A stretch of 64,000 bases of DNA from Arsenicicoccus sp. oral taxon 190 (lineage in GTDB: Bacteria > Actinomycetota > Actinomycetes > Actinomycetales > Dermatophilaceae), in contig NZ_CP012070.1 of NCBI RefSeq assembly GCF_001189535.1, positions 1,178,001 to 1,242,000 of the forward strand. The letters are read 5' to 3'. Positions 17,346-27,500 of this stretch are shown here, piece after piece (position 1 is the stretch's first letter; each line of letters starts with the position of its first letter). Under the pieces are notes generated by a model. The model saw only the letters and a program-made list of their open reading frames with translations. It was not told the origin of the DNA and ran no database searches. Both the position numbers and the translations under genes were made by a program.

Positions 17346-17547
17346 ACGGATGTCGAGATGCAGCGGAGACTTCACAAACGCACTTCGGATGTTTCATAAA
17401 CCTCGTGTAATGGATCCCCATGGGTGGTGTTGCCCCTGCGGAGGTTCACTCCGTGCACACCATTGGCAAGACACTGGACAAAATGCTCGACGTCTTCAGC
17501 AACTCCTCCGTCCTGGGACCGGAGGGTCATGCCGTGGTCGAGGCAGT
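17346..17547 (+). repeat. 202-bp direct repeat, left copy (ACGGA plus element left end)
   Basis: This segment recurs at 57493-57694, apparently identical by eye. It contains the ACGGA duplication, the TGTCGAGATGCAG end and the first third of a small gene. Identity stops at 17547/57694, exactly where another TGTCGAGATGCAG end begins in this copy. Confidence 0.9.
17453..17547 (+). pseudogene. Truncated copy of the mini-element's small gene
   Basis: The first ~31 codons (VHTIGKTLDKMLDVFSNSS...) match the complete 110-codon gene at 57600-57932, including the GGAGG site 8 nt before GTG. The copy is cut at 17547 by the internal TGTCGAGATGCAG end. The frame runs on into unrelated sequence until 17833. 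Function unknown. Confidence 0.7.
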
Positions 17548-17560
17548 TGTCGAGATGCAG
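17548..17560 (+). repeat. Second Tn7-like left end, internal
   Basis: TGTCGAGATGCAG recurs here, preceded by GCAGT. The following bases (CCAATCTTGCGCAGC) resemble the reversed right end at 57492 more than the outer left end does. It marks a separate insertion into the small gene. No matching GCAGT duplication follows the right end at 57492. Confidence 0.7.
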
Positions 17561-17756
17561 CCAATCTTGCGCAGCGACGCTTCGTATGTAACGTACTCAT
17601 TTGCTTATGGATGCGCGGTCAATCCAACGGTCGCGTTATGCATGGTCCCGCCGCCGGAGCGTCCGGTGTCGCTTGGCCCAGTGAGCCCCGGCTGCTATCA
17701 GTGGGGGCTGTCAGGATGGGGCCGCCCCCGAGAATCGGGTGCATGTCCAAGAAAAG

Positions 17757-17789
17757 GGCGGGACGAGCGCTTGCGACGCTCGCCCCGCC
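17757..17789. terminator. GC-rich hairpin
   Basis: GGCGGGACGAGCG and CGCTCGCCCCGCC form a 13-bp stem with one mismatch around a 7-nt loop. The region 17561-17878 otherwise shows no credible gene. The hairpin could insulate cargo from transcription entering through the element end. Confidence 0.5.
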
Positions 17790-17878
17790 GGAGGTCATCT
17801 AGACAACCTCGATGTAGCAATCGCCAAGTCTAGAGACCTCCCGAACCCGGCCCAACGTGGGCCGCGAAGGAGGTGGCG

Positions 17879-18130
17879 ATGTCTCCGCATCGCTGTCACG
17901 TCAAACTGGTGGGTCGCGCGTGCGAGCACGACCTCTGCGTCACCCTCACCCGAGGGGTCCCGCCGGAGCTGCGCTGCGAGGAGGCAGCTCCTGACGGCTA
18001 CGGTCGTGGCGGGGGCTCCTCGTGCGGCTGCCAGGTCCCACCACACATCGAGGATGTTGTCGCTCGCGAGCTGAGGGACAACCTTGATGAGAGTCGCCGC
18101 CGAGGCTTCGTGCTGATCCGGGCGGCCTGA
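17879..18130 (+). CDS. Small cysteine-containing hypothetical protein
   Basis: An 83-residue protein not recognised as any family. AAGGAGGT stands 5 nt before ATG 17879, one of the best ribosome sites in the window, which supports a real gene. It contains Cys residues in MSPHRCH, GRACEHDLC, LRCEE and SSCGCQ, perhaps binding a metal, and a charged C-terminal helix (VARELRDNLDESRRRG). It lies at the left edge of the cargo, just upstream of the type I restriction operon, so an accessory or regulatory role is possible. No function is assigned. Confidence 0.55.
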   Translation: MSPHRCHVKLVGRACEHDLCVTLTRGVPPELRCEEAAPDGYGRGGGSSCGCQVPPHIEDVVARELRDNLDESRRRGFVLIRAA

Positions 18131-18236
18131 CCCTCGGTCTTGCCCCCGCCTCGAACGGCGCGGGCAAGACCGCTCCACCGAGAGGCTGGCGTGATGGGCA
18201 AGGATGGGGCCACGCACCACGAGAGGACACCTCACC

Positions 18237-20212
<1,976 letters not shown>

Positions 20213-20216
<4 letters not shown>

Positions 20217-21436
20217 GCGAGATGATCCGGCTCAAGTACGTCAGCTCGATCAACGAGGACGTCCTAGAGGAGGATGCCGATCCTGGCTTTGAGTTCCTGT
20301 ACGTAGACATCTCGGCCGTAGGTCAGGGGACCCTCGCGCTTCCGGCCGAACCAACCCATTTCGCAGTCGCTCCCAGCAGAGCCAGGAGGCTCGCCGTAGC
20401 TGGCGACACCGTCGTCTCCACGGTGCGGACCTATCTGCGGGCCGTGACGGAGGTGCCCGCAACTGAGGGCCCCCTTGTCTTCTCGACAGGGTTCGCCGTG
20501 ATCAGTCCGGACCGGCAGCGTGTGTACCCGCGCTATCTGACGTGGCAGCTCCAGGCAGACAACTTCATCTCCACCGTCGAGTCCATCAGCGCTGGCGTCA
20601 GTTACCCTGCGACATCGGCCGCCGCTATTGGAGACATCGGCGTTCGGATCCCGCCGCTGAATGTCCAGCGTGCTGTCGCCGACTTCCTCGACCGCGAAAC
20701 GGCGAAGATCGATGCGCTCATCGCCAAGCAGGAGGAACTTGTCGACGCGCTCAACGAACATCGGACAGCCGTCGTTTCCTCGGCTGCTCCATCCTCGCTC
20801 GAAGCGATGGGTTGGCCGTTGGACAAGCTCGGCCGTCGGACTCGCATCGGCAATGGTTCGACACCGAGCCGCGACAATCCCGACTACTGGGAGGACGGGA
20901 CGATCCCTTGGATGAACAGCTCCGTCGTTAATCAAGCACTTGCGGTGGGGCCCTCGGCCCTCGTGACAGAGTTGGCCGTGGCTCAGTGTCACTCGCCCCC
21001 AGTCAGGGCAGGCAGTCTGCTCGTTGGCCTGACGGGACAGGGCAAGACTCGGGGGATGGCCACGCTCACCGGCATCGACACCACCACCAGTCAGCACTTG
21101 GCATTCGTCCAGCCCTCAGAGCGGCACTGGGACTCCGGCTTTCTGCTTTGGCAGCTTCGCGCGTCATACGGCGAGCTGCGCCGAATGAGCGATGAGAACG
21201 GCAGCACCAAGGGGGGACTGACCTGCGGCGATCTTGCATCCCTGAGGGTTGCGATGCCACCCCTTGAGCAGCAGACGTCCATGGCAGCGAGGATCGACCG
21301 CGAGACGAGGCGAATCGATGCAGTGGTCGACAAGGCACGGGCGCTCATGGGCACAATGCGGGAACGGCGTGCGGCCTTGATCACGGCGGCGGTGACGGGC
21401 ACGTTGGACGTCACCACCTACGGGAAGGCGGGCTGA
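20213..21436 (+). CDS. hsdS: Type I restriction system specificity subunit HsdS
   Basis: A 407-residue subunit that recognises the two halves of the target sequence and docks HsdM and HsdR. Two target-recognition domains are each followed by a conserved helix: the first half ends IPPLNVQRAVADFLDRETAKIDALIAKQ, and the second has MPPLEQQTSMAARIDRETRRID. The start is GTG 20213, overlapping the hsdM stop as GTGA. The repeated central and C-terminal helices form the spacer that sets the gap between half sites. The recognised sequence cannot be predicted. Intact, in contrast to hsdM. Confidence 0.93.
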
Positions 21437-21439
21437 GGC

Positions 21440-24400
21440 GTGGCGGTGGAGCATGAGCGGCAGCTCGAAGACGAGTTATGCGACTACCTCGGGGCGCATG
21501 GCTGGGTCTACGAGCCAGGCTCCACCGGCTATGACAAGAAGCGGGCGCTGTGGCCCGCTGACCTGTTCGCCTGGCTGGAGGCCACCCAGCCGGAAACACT
21601 CGCCGCGGTCGTGAAGACCGACAAGGACCGGCAGCGACTGCTGGACCGGCTCGCCGAGTCGCTGGACCGTCCCTTGGATGCGGGCGGAGGGACGCTGGCG
21701 GCTCTGCGCTACGGGTTCAAGTTCACCAAGCAGTTGGACCTGTGCCAGTTCCGTCCGGCGGAATCGATGAACCCGACGACCACGAAGCGCTATGCCCAGA
21801 ACCGGCTGCGGGTCGCGCGGCAGGTCTACTACTCGGAGAACAAGACCGACTCGATCGACCTGGTCTTCTTCATCAACGGGTTGCCGGTTGCCACAGCCGA
21901 GCTGAAGAGCGAGTTCCAGCAGGACGTGCATGAGGCGATCCGCCAGTACCGGCACGACCGCCCACCGGTAGACCCGAAGACCCGGCGCCGGGAGCCGTTG
22001 CTGAGTCCCGGTCACCGGGCGCTGGTGCATTTCGCTGTCGACAACTCCGAGGTTTACATGACCACCCGGCTCGACGGTCCGGAGACTCGCTTTCTGCCCT
22101 TCAACCGCGGCAACGCCGGCCACGCCGGGAACCCGCCGAACCCGCACGGGACGGCCACGGCATACCTGTGGGAAGAGGTGCTGGCCACGGACACCTGGCT
22201 GAACATCCTCGGCAAGTTCATGCACGTCCAGGTGACCAAGCGCAAGGACCCGCCGACCGGCAGGGTCAGCCGGTCCTCGACGGTGATCTTCCCGCGCTAC
22301 CACCAGCACGACGCCGTCACGAAGCTCCTCGCCGACGCGAAGGAGAAGGGCCCCGGGCAGCGCTACTTGGTCCAGCACTCGGCTGGCTCGGGCAAGACCA
22401 ACTCGATCGCGTGGCTGTCGCACCAGCTCTCCACGCTGCACGACGCGGCCTCGGTCAAGGTCTTCGACTCGGTGCTCGTGATCACCGACCGGACGGTGCT
22501 GGACGACCAATTGCAGGACGCGATCTACCAGATCGACCACAAGCGGGGCGTGGTGCTGCCGATCGGGCAGGGCACAGACAGCGACTTCGCCAAGCGGTTC
22601 TCCTCCAAGTCGCAGGCCTTGACCGAGGCGCTGACCACCGGCGGGGCGATCATCGTCGTCACGATCCAGACGGTGCCGTTCGCGCTGGAGGCGATCCGGG
22701 AGTCGAAGTCGCTGGCGGGTAAGCGGTTCGCGGTGATCATCGACGAGGCCCACTCCTCCCAGACGGGAGAGTCGGCCAACAAGCTGCGACAGACCCTGTC
22801 GGGCAAGGTTCTCGACGACGTCACCGAAGAGGACGGCACGGTCGGCGTCGACGACCTGGTGCGGCTGGAGCTCGAGGGGCGCGGCGCGCTGCCGAACGTC
22901 TCCTTCTTCGCCTTCACTGCAACCCCGAAGGGCAAGACGCTTCAGCTGTTCGGCACCTCCGACACCGGGGAGGAGGTCGACAAGGTCCCGTTCCACCTGT
23001 ACTCGATGCAGCAGGCCATCGAGGAGGGCTTCATCCTCGACGTGCTCACGAACTACACGACCTACCGGACGGCGTTCCGCCTGGTCCACGGCGGGCAGGA
23101 CTACGACTCCGAGACGGTCGACAAGTCCAAGGCGATGAAGTCGGTGATGCGGTGGGTCAAGCTGCACCCCTACAACATCAGTCAGAAGGTCGCGATCATC
23201 GTCGAGCACTTCTGCTCCAACGTCGCGCCCCTGCTCGACGGCAACGCCAAGGCCATGGTCGTGACCGACTCCCGCAAGTCCGCGGTGCGCTACAAGCGGG
23301 CGATGGACAAGTACATCGCCGAGCACCACCTCACCGACGTCGCCACCCTCGTCGCCTTCTCCGGCTCGGTCGACGACCCGGAGTCAGGTCCGGATGAGTT
23401 CACCGAGCACTCGATGAACAGAGACCTGCGCGGCCGCACCATCCCGGAGGCGCTGGGCACCGACGAGTACCAGGTGCTCATCGTGGCGAACAAATACCAG
23501 ACCGGGTTCGACCAGCCGCTGCTGTGCGCGATGTATGTCGACAAGCGGCTCGACGGTGTGCAGTGCGTCCAGACCCTCTCCCGGCTCAACCGCACCTACC
23601 CGGGCAAGACCACCTATGTCCTGGACTTCGTCAACCACGCCGAGGACGTCCTCGACGCGTTCAAGGTCTACTACGAGGGCGCCTACCTCACGCAGGCCAG
23701 CGATCCCAACATCGTCTTCGACCAGTGGGACAAGCTCGCCGGCGTTGCTCTCTTCGACGACGTCGACGTTGACACCTGCGCGAGGGCCTACTGGGGCGAC
23801 GGCTCCACGAAGCCCAATCAGGGGAAGCTGTCCGCTGCTCTGGCGCCGGTCAAGGAGAGGTTTAACACGGCATACCGGCGGGCACTGCAGAGTCGTGACG
23901 ACAGCGAGGTCGACCGGCTCGACACCTTCCGCCGGGATCTGCGCACCTTCGTCGGCACGTATGACTTCCTCGCTGCGATCGTCGACTACGACGACGTCGA
24001 CCTGGAGAAGCGGGCGACCTTCGCGCGGTTGCTCGCCGAAGCACTCAAGGACTCCAACCGGCACGAGGACACCATCGACCTGGCCGATGTCACCCTGACC
24101 CACCACGCGCTGCACAAGCAGCCCGATCAGGACCTCGACCTCGATGCGGGCGAGGCCGAGGGGTTGGCGTCGGTCCTGGCAGCCGGTTCACGCGGCCGTC
24201 ACGACGTCGACTTGGTTCCGTGGTCGGAGGTGCTGGCCCACATCAACACCCTCTTCGACGGCGACGGCCTCTCCGACGGCGACCAGGTCTCCGCGGTCGA
24301 GACCGTGCTGCGCAAGATGCTCGAGAACGACGACCTGCGGGCCCAGGCAGTTGCGAACAACAAGCCGGACTTCTTCTCCGGGCCAGACCTGTGGCACACC

Positions 24401-24538
24401 ATCCAGGAGGTCATCGTCGAGGCCACCGACAGCCAGCAGCGCGGGCTTGAACGCCTCGCCGCCGACCGGTCCCGCGAGGAGATCCTGACCATCATGGGGA
24501 TGATGAAGCTCTGGGAGACACTGCGCGGGTCAGCCTGA
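21440..24538 (+). CDS. hsdR: Type I restriction endonuclease subunit HsdR
   Basis: A 1032-residue motor and nuclease subunit. The PD-(D/E)xK nuclease core is around residues 138-156 (IDLVFFINGLPVATAELKS). Superfamily 2 helicase motifs follow: Walker A SAGSGKT near residue 313, VIIDEAHSSQ near 434, FTATPKG, and KYQTGFDQP with the LSRLNR motif. It translocates DNA and cuts far from the site, but only in complex with HsdM and HsdS, so the hsdM lesions probably silence restriction. Start GTG 21440 lies 3 nt after the hsdS stop. Length is normal for the family. Confidence 0.94.
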   Translation: MAVEHERQLEDELCDYLGAHGWVYEPGSTGYDKKRALWPADLFAWLEATQPETLAAVVKTDKDRQRLLDRLAESLDRPLDAGGGTLAALRYGFKFTKQLDLCQFRPAESMNPTTTKRYAQNRLRVARQVYYSENKTDSIDLVFFINGLPVATAELKSEFQQDVHEAIRQYRHDRPPVDPKTRRREPLLSPGHRALVHFAVDNSEVYMTTRLDGPETRFLPFNRGNAGHAGNPPNPHGTATAYLWEEVLATDTWLNILGKFMHVQVTKRKDPPTGRVSRSSTVIFPRYHQHDAVTKLLADAKEKGPGQRYLVQHSAGSGKTNSIAWLSHQLSTLHDAASVKVFDSVLVITDRTVLDDQLQDAIYQIDHKRGVVLPIGQGTDSDFAKRFSSKSQALTEALTTGGAIIVVTIQTVPFALEAIRESKSLAGKRFAVIIDEAHSSQTGESANKLRQTLSGKVLDDVTEEDGTVGVDDLVRLELEGRGALPNVSFFAFTATPKGKTLQLFGTSDTGEEVDKVPFHLYSMQQAIEEGFILDVLTNYTTYRTAFRLVHGGQDYDSETVDKSKAMKSVMRWVKLHPYNISQKVAIIVEHFCSNVAPLLDGNAKAMVVTDSRKSAVRYKRAMDKYIAEHHLTDVATLVAFSGSVDDPESGPDEFTEHSMNRDLRGRTIPEALGTDEYQVLIVANKYQTGFDQPLLCAMYVDKRLDGVQCVQTLSRLNRTYPGKTTYVLDFVNHAEDVLDAFKVYYEGAYLTQASDPNIVFDQWDKLAGVALFDDVDVDTCARAYWGDGSTKPNQGKLSAALAPVKERFNTAYRRALQSRDDSEVDRLDTFRRDLRTFVGTYDFLAAIVDYDDVDLEKRATFARLLAEALKDSNRHEDTIDLADVTLTHHALHKQPDQDLDLDAGEAEGLASVLAAGSRGRHDVDLVPWSEVLAHINTLFDGDGLSDGDQVSAVETVLRKMLENDDLRAQAVANNKPDFFSGPDLWHTIQEVIVEATDSQQRGLERLAADRSREEILTIMGMMKLWETLRGSA

Positions 24539-24551
24539 CCCCACTCCAAGC

Positions 24552-24986
24552 TCAGGACGTTGGCCGGCCGGCCCCCACCCCGGTGACGGGGTAGCGCTCC
24601 AGGGCCCAGCGGCGCTGGCCGGCGGCGCGTTCGAGTGCGGCGCGATCCTTGGCCAGCAGGTCGCCGCGCTGAAGCCACTCCTCGAGCGTGTCGACCTCCC
24701 ACGCGAGACGTGCTCGCACCCGGTCGAACATCTGACGGCAGCTGCGCGAGCAGAACCTGGTCGGTCGTCCGGCCGCGTAGCCGGAGGGCCACGCGCACAT
24801 CTGATCGCACACGGGATTCAGGCAGGGGTACTCGGTCCCCGGCTGCACGGTCTCGTCCAGGCCGCGTACGACGTCAATCGGCGACGGGTCCGCGACGGAC
24901 TGCAGGTAGGTCTGCAAGGTTCGCTTCAAGGCGCCACCTCGGCGCTCGGGATGCTGGTCAGGCATCGTGGTTGGTAGGCGCCCCAT
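24552..24986 (-). CDS. Hypothetical protein with a cysteine cluster
   Basis: A 144-residue protein, not recognised. Its centre has CLNPVCDQMC and, ~22 residues later, RFCSRSCRQMFDRVRARL, a spacing that fits a treble-clef or FCS-type zinc finger. A charged helical C-terminus follows. ATG 24986 is chosen because AGGAGGTAAC precedes it directly. It is convergent with hsdR and divergent from tnsA, at the boundary between restriction cargo and transposition operon. A DNA-binding accessory or regulator is possible but not shown. Confidence 0.6.
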   Translation of the reverse strand: MGRLPTTMPDQHPERRGGALKRTLQTYLQSVADPSPIDVVRGLDETVQPGTEYPCLNPVCDQMCAWPSGYAAGRPTRFCSRSCRQMFDRVRARLAWEVDTLEEWLQRGDLLAKDRAALERAAGQRRWALERYPVTGVGAGRPTS

Positions 24987-25320
24987 GTTACCTCCTCTAG
25001 TCATTAATCCTGAGTCTAGATGTGGCTCACCGGTCGATTTATGACTAGCCGAGCTGACCTGCGCAAATGCTCACATGTGGACAGGTCGCAGCAAGGAACC
25101 CCCGGCAGGCACGCTCGAGGAGCGACACGTCACCGGTTTCCACCGCCAAGCTGCGGGGCCCGCACTCCTGGACGGAAATGGTTGCGCGAGCGGCAACACT
25201 CCGCTAGGTTCCCCTTAGGTCTCTATGCCCCCGCTCCAGACGGAGTGAGGGCGCACCGGCTGCTACCGGTACGCCCTCAGCGACAGACCCGAGTGAACGC
25301 TGCGAAAGCGAGGATCCGTC
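24987..25320. promoter_or_regulatory. Leader region of the tns operon with a hairpin
   Basis: No gene is seen in these 334 bp. GAGGGCGCACCGG and CCGGTACGCCCTC (25247-25278) form a 13-bp stem with one mismatch, 43 bp before the tnsA ATG. The last 51 bp (from 25270) plus the first codons of tnsA are repeated at 57343-57412. The promoter of the operon should lie here or upstream. Confidence 0.5.
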
Positions 25321-25672
25321 ATGGGTCAGTCTAGGGATGCCGCGTGCCCGCGGCCAGCCCGTGTGGTCTCTTGGACGTTCCGGTTCGACGCCGGCCCTCA
25401 GGTCTGGGACTGGACGACCGGGCCGCCTGATGTGCGCGCCTTGCGTTCGATCCGTGCCCCACGGTCGACGGAGAAGAGTCGCCACATCCCAGTCCAGGCT
25501 CACTCCGTCACCCTCGAGGGTCCGATCCGTCTGGAGTCCGGGCTCGAGCACGATCTGGTGCGTGAGCTCGACCGAGACCCGGACGTGGTCTGGATGGTGT
25601 CGCAACCCGCCCGGCTCGCGCTCAGCACGGCGAACGGCCGGTCCAGAGTGCACACTCCCGACCTCCTGGTCC

Positions 25673-27098
25673 AGTGAAGTCCAGCAGAGTGGTGTACGAC
25701 GGACCTGAGTGAGCGCGTGCCTCCAACGTAGGCGCGGCCACCGGGTGGATCCTTCGAGTGATCTGCGAAAACCGACTCGAAGAAGGAACCACAACGATGA
25801 CCGCTGTACCCAGTATCGACCCTGCCCGCTTCCTCGACGAGCAGCTGTCCCAGGCGAGCCCTGATCTGATGCGGGAGCTGCTCACCACGTTCGTCAACGC
25901 ACTGCTCTCCGCCCAGGCCGACGCGGTGTGCGGCGCCGGCTACAACGAGCGGAGCCCGGAGCGGGTCAACTCCCGCAACGGCTACCGCCACCGCGACCTC
26001 GACACCCGGGTCGGGACTCTCGACGTCGCAGTGCCCAAGCTCCGCCAGGGAAGCCTGTATCCGGAGTGGCTGCTCGAACGCAGGAAGCGTGCCGAACGAG
26101 CACTGACCAGTGTGGTGGCGACCTGCTACCTGCTCGGGGTCTCGACCCGGCGGATGGACAAGCTGGTGGCGACCCTCGGCATCACCGGGTTGTCGAAGTC
26201 CCAGGTCTCGGTGATGGCCAAGGAGCTCGACGAGCAGGTCGAGCAGTTCCGCACCCGTCGGCTCGAAGAGGCCGGGCCGTTCACCTTCGTCGCCGCCGAC
26301 GCGCTCGTGCTCAAGGTCCGCGAAGGTGGGCGGGTGGTGCCGGTGCACGTGCTGGTAGCCACCGGCGTGAACGCTGATGGGCACCGCGAGATCCTCGGCG
26401 TGCAGGTCACCACCAGCGAGGACGGCGCCGGCTGGCTCGCGTTCTTCCGCGACCTCACAGCCCGCGGCCTGGCCGGCGTCAAGCTCGTCACGTCCGACGC
26501 GCACGCCGGGCTCGTGAACGCGATCGCCGCGACCATCCCGGGCGCTGCCTGGCAGCGCTGCCGCACCCACTACGCAGCGAACCTGATGTCCGCGACCCCA
26601 AAGTCGTCCTGGCCATGGGTCAAGGCGTTGCTGCACTCGATCTACGACCAGCCCGACACCGACGCCGTCCACGCCCAGTTCGACCGTGTCGTCGACGCCC
26701 TGGCCGAGAAGCTTCCCGCCGTCGCCGAACATCTCCAGGACGCTCGTGCCGACATCCTCGCGTTCACGCCGTTCCCAAAGGAGGTCTGGCGTCAGATCTG
26801 GTCGAACAACCCCAACGAACGGCTCAACCGCGAGATCCGCCGACGCACCGACGTGGTCGGGATCTTCCCCGACCGCGCATCCATCATCCGGCTCGTCGGC
26901 GCCGTCCTGGCCGAGCAACACGACGAGTGGGCCGAAGGCCGCCGCTACCTCGGACTCGACGTCCTCGCCCGCGCCCAAGCCGTCGACACCCAGCACGCCG
27001 AGGAGGTGAGCACCGACCTCGAACTTCAGGCCCTCACGGCCTGACCGACACGCCCAACCGAGGGATCAACCTCATACACCACCCCAGCGGACTTGACC
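25673..27098 (+). mobile_element. IS256-family insertion sequence (copy 1)
   Basis: A 1426-bp element with imperfect inverted ends AGTGAAGTCCAGCAG and GGTCAAGTCCGCTGG (read inward), flanked by the 8-bp duplication CCTGGTCC (25665-25672 and 27099-27106). It encodes one transposase and interrupts tnsA. A diverged second copy lies at 53075-57343. Confidence 0.92.
25797..27044 (+). CDS. IS256-family transposase
   Basis: A 415-residue mutator-type DDE transposase. The N-terminal part is helical and DNA-binding. The catalytic core has VAADALVLKVREGG with the first Asp, LVTSDAHAGLVNAI with the second, and NPNERLNREIRRRTDVVGIFP with the Glu, the hallmark C-terminal block of IS256. ATG 25797 follows AGAAGGA. 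The gene is intact, so this copy may be active. The product is about 90% like the interrupted copy at 54594-57222, judged by eye. Confidence 0.94.
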   Translation: MTAVPSIDPARFLDEQLSQASPDLMRELLTTFVNALLSAQADAVCGAGYNERSPERVNSRNGYRHRDLDTRVGTLDVAVPKLRQGSLYPEWLLERRKRAERALTSVVATCYLLGVSTRRMDKLVATLGITGLSKSQVSVMAKELDEQVEQFRTRRLEEAGPFTFVAADALVLKVREGGRVVPVHVLVATGVNADGHREILGVQVTTSEDGAGWLAFFRDLTARGLAGVKLVTSDAHAGLVNAIAATIPGAAWQRCRTHYAANLMSATPKSSWPWVKALLHSIYDQPDTDAVHAQFDRVVDALAEKLPAVAEHLQDARADILAFTPFPKEVWRQIWSNNPNERLNREIRRRTDVVGIFPDRASIIRLVGAVLAEQHDEWAEGRRYLGLDVLARAQAVDTQHAEEVSTDLELQALTA

Positions 27099-27500
27099 CC
27101 TGGTCCTCGGGCGGGAGGGTGCCGTGACCATCTGGGACGTCCGGCCCGTCGAGCGGCAGGACGAGAAGTTCGTCGAGAGCCGCGACCTGACCGAGGCGGC
27201 GTGCGACGAGGTGGGGTGGGGCTACCGGGTCTACGGGGGAGGGTCGCCCGTGCGGCGGGACAACGTGCGGTGGCTGACGGCATACCGGCGGGCGATGCCG
27301 TGGTACCCGGCCGCCCGGGACGAGCTCCTCCGGATCTGCCGGGATCCCGGCGCGACCGTCGGGGTGGTCCTGGACGCGGACCGCGGTGCGGGCCACCTGG
27401 TCAGTGCGATGTGGCACTACGCCTGGATCAGCGCCCTCGTCGTCGACCTCGACCAACCGATTGGCCGGACGACGCCTATTCGTGCGCTCCGGGACGTGCC

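Noticed and set aside
17346..17547. tRNA or phage attachment site for a tyrosine integrase
   Set aside because: No tRNA-like sequence at the dnaB end and no integrase gene in the island; the TGT...ACA ends with 5-bp duplications and tns genes explain the boundaries better.
17420..17833. A 137-codon gene running from the repeat into unique DNA
   Set aside because: Only the first ~42 codons match the mini-element gene; the rest is fortuitous readthrough past the second left end.
24987..25320. Riboswitch upstream of tnsA
   Set aside because: Only one simple hairpin is visible and no known aptamer core could be recognised.
25758..25796. Upstream GTG start for the IS256 transposase
   Set aside because: ATG 25797 has AGAAGGA just upstream, and the other copy begins at the equivalent ATG.
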